In this document: piece by piece, positions 53,258-63,120 of the stretch
Layout: each line of letters starts with the position of its first letter
Numbering within the stretch: the stretch's first letter is position 1
Assembly (NCBI GenBank): GCA_030704615.1
Contig: CM060733.1
Location: 70,988,001-71,052,000 of the forward strand
Direction of reading: 5' to 3'
Source of the DNA: Takakia lepidozioides
Taxonomy: Eukaryota; Streptophyta; Takakiopsida; Takakiales; Takakiaceae
DNA: 64,000 bases
Position numbers and translations under genes: made by a program
Notes under the pieces: generated by a model
Told to the model about the DNA's origin: nothing
Database searches by the model: none
What the model saw: only the letters and a program-made list of their open reading frames with translations

Positions 53258-54805
53258 TGCATGCTTAGCCCGGCTTAGCTAGCTCAGGAATCCGATTGCA
53301 AAAACTTGTATTGTACAAAAATTTGTTATAAAGGAAATGGGTTCCAAATGTTGTGCGTCCTATTTTGTTTGGAATGGTGATGCATGGTGTGGTTGGCTAG
53401 TGTGTAGAATGCATGCTAGCTTACAAAAGTGGGAGAGGTAAATTGGGTTAATCGTGTGTTTGCGCAGTGCCGAAATCGGGTGACTCCCATCCAAGGGGCA
53501 AGGAAACTTGCGCCTTCTTTGGGAGTTCACGTGCTAGTGCGCACCTGGCGCGTGCGCATACTATAACTGCGCTACCGAGGGGTTGCCTTGTAGTGCGGGC
53601 TAACGCGGAAGCTACGTGCTTCCGTTCACGTACTATAATCGTGTAGCCTCGGGACGAAGTCGTAGTGCGGCTTCGACGTGTTCCCGTACCTCAGGCCAGC
53701 ATTCCAAGCGGACCCAATTGTAGTGATTGGGGCGCACGGTTGGTTCAAGGTTATCTTCCTAGTCAAAGGGGGTTGAGGTGAACCCTTGCTCAAAGTGATG
53801 CCAAAAGCGGCATCATGAGCGATCGCAAGCAATGTTGTTGCAGTAAGGCGATTCGATCCTCGGGGAGGATCGTTCCTTGGCCTTGAAGTAGGCCAAGAAG
53901 AGTGCACTGGGAGGAGCTTGAGAGGCTCCACCCCTGGCCGGGACTTGGAGGAAGTCGGCCGAACTAGCTAGTGGAGAGTAGAGTCAAGTGTGGGGTTTGG
54001 TTCTTTGCCATGGGACGCCATGGTACGGAAACAAACTCCTTGATGTGGGACGCCACAACTTGGATGTTCGTTTCTACAAAATGGACAAGTCGATGAGGAC
54101 ATCGACTCCCTGTTGGTAGGGGTGTGTGTCGCGGCCCTTTGCCTTGAGGGCAGGGGGTCGGGACACATGAGGGGCTGCCCCTGTGGTGGGGGCAGCGGCA
54201 GCGATAGGTATGGGGGGCTGAAGCACCCTTGAGTGCCCAAGGCACTCAAGGAGGCGGAGGCGCTCACTAGGTGGAGCCCGCACACCGGGTTGCGGTGGGG
54301 GTGGCTCCACAAGTGGTGGTGGTAGCTTAGCGGGACTTAGTGGGGGTGGCATAGGACTCACCATGGGGCGGAGACCTCGTGGTGGGAGTCGTGGGGAGTC
54401 TTGGGACTCATCACGGTCCATAGGGGCCGTGGTGAGTGGGCCAAGACTCACCGCGACTCATCACCGGGAGTCGAGGGTTTTCGTGGTGGTTCGCCATAAA
54501 ATGGCATGGCTGGTTGTGAAACCCCCGCAGACAGCTACAGAAGTATATATAGGGAGTAGTAACCCCGAGAACGGTGCAAGCCCGTTGGTGACCAAAAACT
54601 AGTGAGTAAGCGAGCGAGCCGGAAAGCGACCAAAGAGTGGGGAGCTGTTTCGGACTGCCAACTACCAAAGGGAATTCCCGCTAGGCCGAAATCGGTGGAG
54701 GGTTCTTTGGGAGATCAAAGGGGGACCGTTATGCCCCGGTGAGCAGCCGAAGCTCCAAGTTGGCCCGGCGGCCAGGTTGGGAGTTAGGCGCGCGCGCGCG
54801 CGACA
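53258..54805 (+). repeat. 3' LTR of chromovirus copy 2
   Basis: Starts TGCATGCTTAGCC and ends GCGCGCGACA, about 1548 bp. The U3 contains nested short repeats of GTGAGTCTTGG type. A TATA box (TATATATA, 54544-54551) lies about 250 bp before the end. Compared with the other LTR end (9068-9130), about 50 bp is missing between two GCGCG stretches near 54790, apparently a deletion by microhomology. Confidence 0.88.
54544..54551 (+). promoter_or_regulatory. LTR TATA box
   Basis: TATATATA followed by GGGAG, conserved at 9368-9375 and 9841-9848 in the minus-strand LTR copies. Confidence 0.75.
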
Positions 54806-55343
54806 TGACAAAGCTTCAAACAGTACACTAGAATGCACTGGTCCATAGACATGTGCCTGGCCAAGCACAGAACCACAAAATAAGTGGGGCAAGTGGAGAA
54901 GGTAAATTGGAAAGGCCATGCACTTTCAATTTCATTCTGTCACCAAGGTGTCCAGAGCCTGAATTTATACAGATCTGTGCATGTCATTCAGATCTGTAAT
55001 AGTGAGAGAAATGCCACGCCAGAGGCGACCGCATATCAGTTACACACCTCCAACACCCTGTGCAAATAGCACCCCCCCCCCCCCCCCCCCCCCGCCCACC
55101 CACCCACCCACCCCACCTCTTTCTGTCAGACTCGCATACCACACATTGTCATTCAAGAAGCCAACATTACATCTGCAATTTGCATGGGAGCATGGGAGTA
55201 TACTGGAGATAGAAATAGGCAGATGGCAGGAAATTGGTGCCTCATGCCAAGATTATATCTGCAATTTGCATGACAGGACCCTTCATATACTTGACATAGA
55301 AATAGGCATATGGCATGAAAGTGGTACCTCATGCCAGGTACTA
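54806..55343. other. Non-coding stretch with poly(C) tract
   Basis: 54812-54872 is an inverted copy of 62533-62606 (shared CACTGGTCCATAGACAT and GGCCAAGCACAGAACCAC). A C-run with CCCA repeats occupies about 55072-55118. The sequence from about 55130 to 55340 contains an internal near-repeat (CATATCTGCAATTTGCATG types near 55150 and 55255). No gene recognised. Confidence 0.5.
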
Positions 55344-56270
55344 CTAGACGTCCACATCAACCAGCTCATCATCGCTAGATTCTGTATCTTCATCGCAACT
55401 GTCTGAAGTGGGGCATGGGTCTGCTTCCTCAGATCGCATGTCTCTGTAAAGTGAAGCAACCTCTTCAGGTGTCACTTGGATGGTCTGGCCCACCCTGTCA
55501 CCAGCAACATTCGTCTCTTCAATTTCATTGGGGCTAAGAGGCCTGACACACTTGTTATATCATCGTTGCAAATGCTGACATCACACACAACCCTACATGA
55601 CCTCGGGCTTTTTTCCAGCACCACATTCCACCTCGGTTCACTCACACAATCCGAGAAAAATACCTGCTCCACCTGTGATGGGAGCACAAATGGCTGTTCA
55701 AGTGGAGGCAACAAGTGGGAGAAATTCACCAACGTGAAGCCACAGTCATCCTGCGTCACTGACACAGGCTGGGAACCCACACGTCGTGCACGTACCCATG
55801 AACACAAAAGGACCGTGGTGTGTGTAGAGCCATAATCCAATTCAAGAATCTCCTTTATGACTCCAACATAACGTACGTTTTCCACCATCTGTGCACTTGA
55901 AAATACCAGTAGATTCATGCTGGAAAACAGTAGATACCCCTGAGTCATATATCACAAAGGGACAGTTCATACCATCTGAAGTAACCCTGAAGTGGTTTCC
56001 ATAAGTTGACATGCTTTTGTATGATGTTGCGATGAATGATGGGGGTTTGCACATGTCCAAAAATTCCTTGCAGTCTGAATCAGATGCATGGTTGGCATCA
56101 CTCGACACGTGCACACGCACAACCGTTACTAGCCATTCTGCAAAGTGAGGGAGAGCGCGGATCCTGTTCGGATTTGCAGCATTTGCATTGTCCACATGGG
56201 ATTTCTCCAACTCATATGACCCGCCAAGCACGCACCACCGCATGAGATTGTCCAGTGCAACCCCTGCAGC
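55344..56270 (-). pseudogene. CACTA transposase tnp2, copy d: 3' exons
   Basis: On minus: HFAEWLVTVVRVHVSSDANH and SMSTYGNHFRVTSDGM (56160-55980), then YVGVIKEILELDYGSTHTTV, DDCGFTLVNFSHLLPPLEQP, VLPSQVEQVFFSDCVSEPRW and VVLEKSPRSCRVVCD (55880-55570), ending in an acidic tail (SDSCDEDTESSDDELVDVDV) at a TAG at 55344-55346. It parallels the 3' part of copy c (AYGNHFRAISDGTG; EYVGVVREIIQLDYG). Its 5' side is cut at about 56270 by the LINE-like ORF. Confidence 0.85.
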
Positions 56271-56279
56271 AAATGGAAG

Positions 56280-57882
56280 AACAACAGCATGCCCACCATT
56301 ACAAAGCATACTCCCCCAAACCACCCGCTCAAAACAGAATGGTGGCTACCTCACACGAACCCAAAAGCGGGAATGGACTTCCCATCTCAACACATACCAT
56401 ACCATACGTCGTGCCCTCACCATTATCCCCAACTTGCCCACCACCAACCAATTCAACAACTGGGTGAGTGACTGCCGTATATCATGCTTAAACTCCATCC
56501 CTACCTGTCAACCACTTCTACCCCCACCTGCTGACCGCACCCTAGGCACACAACTACAAGAAGCACTCAATGACCCCGGCCGACTAGGACTAATCTATAG
56601 GGGACTCCTTCAATTCCCAGCTACTAAGTATAATGGCTTTTACTCCCTGCCAACCCTTCATCCCCAATCCTGCCGCCATTCTCCCACCGCTAGAACTCTA
56701 TACATCTTACGCCAAATGAACATTAGCATACAAACCGATCTCCCTGGCTATCCTAACACCATCTCACCCCTTGAAATCGCCTGGCTTGACAGTCCATCTC
56801 TCCCTGAATTTGAGGAACTTCACCCCCGCCAAAAAACGCCCATACTTGCTTACTTTAAAATCAGACACATCACAACACTTACCCAACTCACCACAGCCTC
56901 TGGCTATAGACTATTCTCACCCCAAGAGTTCACTCTCAAATACTCCAGAGCCACCGTCAAAACATGTCGATACCTGTCCCTGCTTCGAACCCTTTTCTGC
57001 CACATGACTCCCTCGTGTTCTCTTGAGTGCGACCTACCATGCAAACTCTTTCCCCATAACAAACTAGACCTTCTTCCTCAATATAGAACATACCCAGCCC
57101 CATCTATTCTCAGTATGATGGCAGCACATAAAGCTCACCCTGACCCTTCAAGTTCTAACACCCCTCCCATGTCGCCTTGCCACTCTATGTCCCCCTCCCA
57201 AATGATCAGTTCAAACTTGACCATCCCTTCTGGCTCAACCACCCCCCACACCCCTATCCAAACCTCCTCTACCCCGCTTACCTCGACCAGCCCGCCCTCG
57301 CCCTCAACCCCGAGATATATTAACCCAAACAATCCGGAAGCCTTCATTATCGAAGCTATTCTAGGGATCAGAACTCAGACCACCACCGACGAATTTGGCG
57401 CCACATGCCTAGACACTTTCTACTTATGCAAATGGGCTGGGTACCCATCGAGAAATAACAACTGGCAAGCAGAGGACGACCTATTTGGGTCCCATGAGGA
57501 ATGTGACCTGGCCCACAACCTTGACCTCCTCACTGCATTTCATAAGTCCACTAATACCAACTACCTGGCCCATACCCACCAACAACACACTTCCCAAACC
57601 CAATCGATGGACGCCCGGTACGTCCATAACCCCCTAGTTGCCCCCGAGGTACATGTCTACATCACAAAATGCAATCTTGACAAAGACATCCTACACACCT
57701 CCCCTATAATACGCTCCAGCAAGCGTCTGTCCAAGTTATATGCCTCACATGGCGGCTTCATTGGTCTCATTCCTAATGACAGACTCACCTGGCTATGGCA
57801 CAGATTCTCAAATTCAAACCCGCCACCTAGCCAGCTCACGCCCACTAAACAAGACTTCGCTACTGAAGTTTGCTGGCTCGTG
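56280..57882 (+). CDS. LINE-like ORF 3' part with C-terminal chromodomain
   Basis: One open frame runs from the CACTA junction (about 56280) to the LTR junction (57882). The N-terminal half has ATKYNGFYSLPTLHPQSCRH, ARTLYILRQMNISIQTDLPG and KTPILAYFKIRHITTLTQLT with GYRLFSPQEFTLKYS, resembling the post-RT region of L1-type LINEs (a linker where the ORF2 C-terminus predicts a fold of this kind); this part is by pattern and uncertain. A Pro/Ser-rich linker follows, and at about 57340-57500 a chromodomain: EAFIIEAILGIRTQ, FYLCKWAGYPSRNNNWQAED, DLF. The chromodomain would bind methylated histone H3. The 3' end is replaced by an LTR of the methyltransferase gypsy, and the RT is absent. Confidence 0.55.
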
Positions 57883-58133
57883 TGTCGTGCGCATACATAT
57901 CGCTACACAACTACATCGCTATCCAAAACCACACAACATATGTGCATACCAAACACTAGTCTATAACTAGTCCACCACTAGTGCACCACTAGGCTGCCAC
58001 TAGACAACCACTAGTCACCACTAGTGCAGCCACTAGTCCACCACTAGGCTACCACTAGCCACCACTAGTGCAGCCACTAGTCCACCACTAGGCTGCCACT
58101 AGCCACCACTAGTGCAACCACTAGTCCACCACA
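57883..58133 (-). repeat. Partial second LTR in tandem
   Basis: Repeats the first 250 bp of the LTR (compare 58757-58507): TGTGGTGGACTAGTGG start, ACTAGTGG minisatellite and the CAACATATGTGC-containing end. It stops at TGCGCACGACA, where the LINE-like ORF begins. Confidence 0.75.
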
Positions 58134-58134
58134 A

Positions 58135-58758
58135 TGATAAGGAAAGGAATGATACAAGCACACAAGCTCTCTCAAACTCACATGCTTGCACATGAAAACA
58201 TCACTCATATATTAAGTCGAGCCAAGTGCACCCCATGCCATGGGGAATCCACACTACGGCGCCATAGCTAGATGCGGTGAGGCTCAACTCGAGAAAGATG
58301 AGCCTACCGCGATCTGCCGTGAAGATAACAACGTCAGGTGCCCAAATATGTATTGGCCCCTGGATTGACACTTGGGTCAATCCCAAATGTCAATATATAA
58401 AAGCTAGCTATTTCCTAACTAACTTTACACTAGTGGTAAAATAACTTGACAGCTGTCGTGCGCATACATATTGCTACACAACTACATCGCTGTCCAAAAC
58501 CACACAACATATGTGCACACCAAACACTAGTCTATCACTAGTGCACCACTAGTGCACCACTAGGCTGCCACTAGACAACCATTAGTCACCACTAGTGCAA
58601 CCAATAGTCACCACTAGGCTGCCACTAGCCACCACTAGTGCAGCCACTAGTCCACCACTAGGCTGCCACTAGCCATCACTAGTGCAGCCACTAGTCCAAC
58701 CACTAGGCTGCCACTAGCCACCACTAGTTCATCAATAGGCTGCCACTAGTCCACCACA
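58135..58758 (-). repeat. LTR of methyltransferase gypsy with ACTAGTGG minisatellite
   Basis: Starts TGTGGTGGACTAG and ends CTTATCA. The first 230 bp is a degenerate minisatellite of ACTAGTGG-GCAGCCTAGTGG units; the rest includes a TATA-like TTAATATATG (complement near 58209-58218) and matches 25706-26019. Confidence 0.78.
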
Positions 58759-59018
58759 ATTGCCCCCCTAGCTGGCGCTTAGGTCCCTCTAAGTCCAGGT
58801 AGCCTCAAGATGTGATAGTGGCCATAGCCTCACAAAGTCCTCCACCACTATCCCTACTACACTCAAACTCGATAGATCAAGAGGCCGGGTACAAGAGTTG
58901 CCCCATCGTTAGTCGTCGTCTTGCAACCTGTGAACTTGAGCCTGCGATCTTGGGTATTGACTCCTATGAGCTTGGCCTCCTATGTCTTGTGAGCTGCCAC
59001 TAGTCATATCCACTGCCA

Positions 59019-59345
59019 CTATCCCAAGCAGTGTGGACATAACCAATCTCCATCATGAACCCTCTAGAGGTGGTGTCAAGCATCCCATGTGCCAACCTCT
59101 TGAGCATCGATCACATACCAGCATAGTGGCCCACATAGCATGCAACGCAATCCTGCAGGTACCACTGCAAGGTTGGGATCTATCCTCCCATCCACATATG
59201 GAAGGTGACATGGCGCACAATTATGCACATGGTCCTTCCATACCATGCCATCTCGACCCTCCAGAATTAACACTCCTGAAGGCAACACTTCCCTGACCCT
59301 TAGAATCACACGTCATTTATGTAGGCATGGTGCCTCCTGAAATTC
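59019..59345 (-). pseudogene. Integrase C-terminal domain with PHD finger
   Basis: From 59345: a block resembling the post-core domain of gypsy integrases, VILRVREVLPSGVLILEGRD and VHNCAPCHLPYVDGRIDPNL. Then a C4HC3 zinc finger spread over shifted frames: CMLC, CDRC, GWHMGC (59112-59080) and WLCPHC, ending at a TAG (59019-59021). Zinc ligands C-x2-C, C-x2-C, H-x2-C, C-x2-C match a PHD finger, with the usual TMLVCDRCSRGWHMGCLTPP core. PHD fingers read histone tails. It occupies the place of the chromodomain in chromoviruses. Two frameshifts are present. Confidence 0.75.
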
Positions 59346-59394
59346 CTCATAACATCATGACTAAGCTTGCTGTTTGTGTTCTTTTGAGTGAGGC

Positions 59395-61085
59395 AGATGA
59401 ATTGGCCATTGCCAACTTGAATGCACCTGCAAGGCAGAGGCAAAATGGTAGAAGGCGGAGGCAAGCTCCACATGGGAGGTACCAAGCCAGTTGTGCTATG
59501 GTGTAGAGTTGGTTTCTGCTATTGCATGTACTTTTCCAGGGTTTAGACTTGATACAGCATGGTACGTTCCATGGGTGGGAGTGACTGAGCTGTTGGGGTG
59601 GGCAGAATTCTGACAAACACACTTTCATTTGTGACAGTGAACCCTAAACAGTCATGAAGCTATGGCATGAATACTTTTCTGACCCTAATCAATGGTGGCC
59701 CAATTGTGGGAAAAAGGTGAATGCATGTTGGATTATAGAGAGTAGCAGATGCAATTGAGCATAGGAACTAGTGTGAGAAGTTGAGTTGGGTGTTTCCTTG
59801 AACAAATGTAGGCTGTTATTGTCAGTTGCTACCAGCAAGACAAAGATGTATGCATGATTTGTGAGAGGCATGGATAGCTGAAGGAGCAGGGATAGAGTGT
59901 GGGTCCAGATTCATCCAAGAGGGCCACATTTCAAGCACAACATTGCCTATGATTCCTTGTGGAAGGATTGGTACAAGAAACCTGCATGGGTAGATGGTCA
60001 ACTGGAAGCCGCAGCAGCAACGGCACAATTGGTAAAATCAGGCGATGAGGGCACCTTCTTCAACACATTTCAGCCTGTTTTTCCCCCTTATCACAATCGG
60101 CCCTAAATTTCCATGTTGAATTATGCAAGTTAGCTGGTTGACTGAATCTTTGATAGATTGGAGTGACTTTGACATGATACTGCCAATGTGACAACAGGAA
60201 AGTATCCAGAAACAGGTACAAGAGATGAGGAGAAGGTGTGGAATGAATACTTTTCTGATTTGGACAAGTTTAGGGAGTGTTCAACACCATGGCTGAACAA
60301 GATGTGGTGTCGTGGAGCGCGATGCTTGCAGGATGTGCACAGCAGTGAAGTGGGATGGAGCCTTTGAATTGCTGAATTGGCCATTGCCAACTTGAATGCA
60401 CCTGCAAGGCAGAGGCGAAATGGTAGAAGGCGGAGGCAAGCTCCACATGGGAGATACCAAGCCAGTTGTGCTATGGTGTAGAGTTGGTTTCTGCTATTGC
60501 ATGTACTTTTCTACGGTTTATACTTGATACAACATGGTACCTTACATGGGTGGGAGTGACTGAGCTGTTGGGGTGGGCAGAATTTTGACAAACACACTTT
60601 CATTTGTGACAGTGAACCCTAAACAGTCATGAAGCTGTGGCATGAATACTTTTCTGACCCTAATCAATGGTGACCCAATTGTGGCAAAAAGGTGAATGTC
60701 TGTTGGATTACAGAGAGTAGCAGATGCAATTGAGCATAGGAACTAGTGTGAGAAGTTGAGTTGGGTGTTTCCTAGAACAAATGTAGGCTGTTATTGTCAG
60801 CTGCTACCAGCAAGGCAAGGATGTATGCATGATTTGTGAAGAGGCATGGATAGCTGAAGGAGCAGGGATAGAGTGTGGGTCCAGATTCATCGGTGAGGGC
60901 CACATTTCAAGCACAACATTGCCTATGATTCCTTGTGGGAGAATAGCTACAAGAAACCTGCATGGGTAGATGGTCAACTGGAAGCCGCAGCAGTAGCGAC
61001 ACAATTGGTAAAATCAGGCAATGAGGGCACCTTCTTCAACACATTTCACCCTGTTTTTCCCTCTTATTAGAATCGGCCCTAAATT
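59395..61085 (+). pseudogene. Tandemly duplicated OSB-like fragments
   Basis: A unit of about 710 bp occurs twice (59395-60107 and 60371-61080), starting GAATTGGCCATTGCCAAC. Each holds LWHEYFSDPNQW (59653 and 60636), then after a likely intron HFKHNIAYDSLW and YKKPAWVDGQLEAAA (59928-60010 and 60905-60990) and FNTFQPVFPPYHNRP. These are the two halves of the OSB PDF motif. Stops interrupt both copies. Homologous fragments in reverse orientation fill the CACTA element at 26.4-29.9 kb. Confidence 0.62.
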
Positions 61086-61490
61086 TCCATGTTGAATTCT
61101 GCAAGTTAGCTGGTGGTGGACACATGTATAGCAAATGTGGGAGCACTGAGGATGCGTGTTCAACACTATGGCTGAACGAGGTTGTGCGTTTGCAGTGCGT
61201 GTGCAAGTCTGACAGCTTTGGATGCATCACCAAAGTTGGAATTGTAACAGATGCGATCCAAATGTGGGGAGCATCAAGGGTATGCCAAATGCCTTGTATG
61301 CCAAATGTGGGAGCATCAAGGGCAAACCTGGCAGCTCTGGAAAATGGGAAGAGGTCCATGGCTTCATTGTCAAAGCTGGAATTCTACCTGATGTGATTCT
61401 GAACAATGCCCTCGTGGACATGTATGCCAAATGTGGGAGCATCAAGGATGCGAAGGCAGTTTTCCAACACTATGGCTCTTGGAGTGATTT
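60278..61490 (+). pseudogene. PPR (PLS-type) repeat fragments
   Basis: 60278-60345 encodes FNTMAEQDVVSWSAMLAGCA. 61125-61180 has MYSKCGSTEDA. 61345-61485 has LAALENGK, then in the next frame VHGFIVKAGILPDVILNNAL and VDMYAKCGSIKDAKAVF. These are repeats of the pentatricopeptide type found in land-plant organellar RNA-binding proteins. They are interleaved with OSB-like duplicates and broken by frameshifts. Confidence 0.7.
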
Positions 61491-61559
61491 TGACATGTAC
61501 CAGCGAAGGGGAGAAAGTGGGGCCCTCAGTAGACGAGTTGAAAAGCACTAGCTAAAAAG

Positions 61560-62280
61560 CACTGGCGCTTGATAGGGTGGGGCAAAATTCAGGCTGGGGT
61601 GATCATTGATATCCCGGACGCAATGTAAAAAAGACGGTTGTGAGTGAAGGACACCCGTAGCAAAAAAACCCTGCTGTCTCAAAAAAGGAGGCAGTCACAA
61701 AGAGCAAGGCACTTTGTCCAAGCTTCTCGAATCTAGCAACAATGTGGACAGGGATTGAGTCATTGGGAACAATTTATGTAAGGTGGCGAAGAAAACCTTG
61801 TCTGAGGATCACTGGATATTTCTCTAGTACGGTTGGACTAGTAGAGATTGAAATCCGTGCTCAGCTCAGCTTCAGACTGTCTCATTGTGAAGGGTCACGG
61901 TTGACTGGACAGAAATGGGATTGACATTGCCGGGCTCCCAAATCTCTGAGACGACATGTGGTAGTTTTATCTATAGCTTCTCAAAGCAATTGTTTTACAT
62001 TGTTCATTATAGTGTGACATTCTCATAACGATATTGTCGTCAGCTGCATGAGCAGTGCATCTTTTTGGATTGTGGGTCCCCATAACCCTAATAACCTTTT
62101 TGAACTTTTTAAATTCTCTAAACAAAAGTCTATGTGTTATGTCGTCCAGGGCATGTTGAATAGAGGTGGAAGTCATTTTATCCATCCATCTTCCACCTGG
62201 ATGGTCAATGGGCCAAGTCATATCCACCTTGATGGTCAATGTGCCACGCCATATAGTTGCCCCAAATTCCTGTAGGACAT
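61560..62280. other. Unassigned sequence
   Basis: No conserved frame. Possible low-copy intergenic or transposon interior. Short frames such as 62287-61967 (minus) have no recognisable motif. Confidence 0.35.
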
Positions 62281-62527
62281 CTGACACTCACCTCACACTC
62301 CATGACTCATTTGACACTCATGTCAAATGCCCCATATGAATTATCTTGGTCAACATCTGTTGACCGTATGGGTGTCATTCGAGTGTGAAATTTGTAACAC
62401 CATGTGGCTTTTCCTACAATGATCCAAATCACACCTTGCCTCGTCTCACATGGGTGTAAGAAGAGCCGTTCAAAGTGCCAGGTGTGAACTATGGGTGGTG
62501 TTGGAAAAACCGGTTTTTGTAGTAGTG
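62281..62527. mobile_element. Possible CACTA right end
   Basis: The block ends TTTTTGTAGTAGTG at 62527, whose complement CACTACTACAAAAA is a typical CACTA terminus. The preceding 240 bp are rich in CACTC/GAGTG and GACACTCA repeats in both orientations, like subterminal repeats. No left end is found in the window. Confidence 0.45.
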
Positions 62528-62606
62528 GTGGTTCTGTGCTTGGCCAGACATATGTCTATGGACCAGTGCATTGTAGTGTACTGTTTCAAGTTTGGTTCCA
62601 TATGAC
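62528..62606. repeat. Inverted copy of 54812-54872
   Basis: GTGGTTCTGTGCTTGGCC then TGGACCAGTGCATTGTAGTG and GTACTGTTTCAAG match the reverse complement of the sequence right of the chromovirus 3' LTR. It lies directly after the putative CACTA end. Confidence 0.6.
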
Positions 62607-63060
62607 CATGTTAGGATTTTTCCCCACAACAGGCTCACAATTCCGGACATGATGTCGTATATGTTGTCTATGGCGTGTTTGCACCCTGCAATTTTTTGGT
62701 CATTATCTCAGTTATTCACATGAAATAACATGTGACTCAATTGTAGAGTCATGCATCGGCAAATGGCTCAAGGCGGATGCTGCCCATTATCATGTGATGC
62801 TGCTGCCCTGCAAGTGTTGCAGGTCTTGCACCACACTGTAATTCACGCCTGACATCATAGCGGCTGTTATAGATTGGGGCAGGTCACTGGGGATATGCTC
62901 ATGAGACAAAACAATGCAAGGTGTTATCCCCGTTGTTTTGCCATACAAGAAGAGAGGAGAGAGAGGTGGACGCGTTGCCGAAGCAAGCGTAACTTATGGT
63001 GTCACTTGACCCAGAAGGGCTACTGCCTTCCGGTAGGAAGGTGGACACCTTTGTAACAAC
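62607..63060. other. Unassigned sequence
   Basis: Nothing recognised on either strand. Confidence 0.35.
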
Positions 63061-63120
63061 CAACAGGGTGGTTTGAACCCACAACCACTCGTAAGAGGGT
63101 ATATGCCCTTACCACAATAC
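63061..63120 (-). repeat. tRNA-like (SINE head) candidate
   Basis: On minus: GTGGTAAGGGCATATACCC (A-box-like) and TGGGTTCAAACCACC (B-box-like) at about tRNA spacing. Flanking sequence does not form an acceptor stem, so a SINE or tRNA-derived fragment is more likely than a tRNA gene. Confidence 0.4.

Larger units (their letters stand above)
48549..54805 (+). mobile_element. Ty3/gypsy chromovirus, copy 2
   Basis: On plus: a 60-bp remnant of the 5' LTR, PBS, gag, protease, reverse transcriptase, RNase H, integrase, chromodomain, polypurine tract and a long 3' LTR. It is the better preserved relative of the minus-strand element at 3.4-10.6 kb. Defects are few: TAG at 49239 and 50417, frameshifts near 50100, 51640 and 51850, and a protease active-site change. 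The 5' LTR is nearly all missing, replaced by CACTA-derived sequence, so no target-site duplication can be identified and the copy lacks a promoter upstream. Confidence 0.93.
57883..59345 (-). mobile_element. 3' end of a second methyltransferase-gypsy copy
   Basis: Minus order: integrase C-terminal domain with PHD finger (59345-59019), 3' untranslated region (59018-58772), G-rich polypurine-like tract TAGGGGGGCAAT (complement of 58759-58770), a full LTR (58758-58135) and the start of another LTR (58133-57883). The LTR is the family of 25706-26019. The integrase end would continue the frame that breaks at 38725 in the main copy. Confidence 0.78.

Noticed and set aside
53258-54805. Target-site duplication for chromovirus copy 2
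   Set aside because: The 5' LTR is nearly completely lost, so the flanks cannot be compared.
56188-56279. N-terminal part of the 592-residue frame (MSTWDFSNSYDPP...)
   Set aside because: These codons are antisense to the tnp2 copy d exon; the real LINE-like protein only begins after the junction.
63061-63120. tRNA gene
   Set aside because: B-box and A-box-like sequences exist but no acceptor stem or anticodon arm can be paired.
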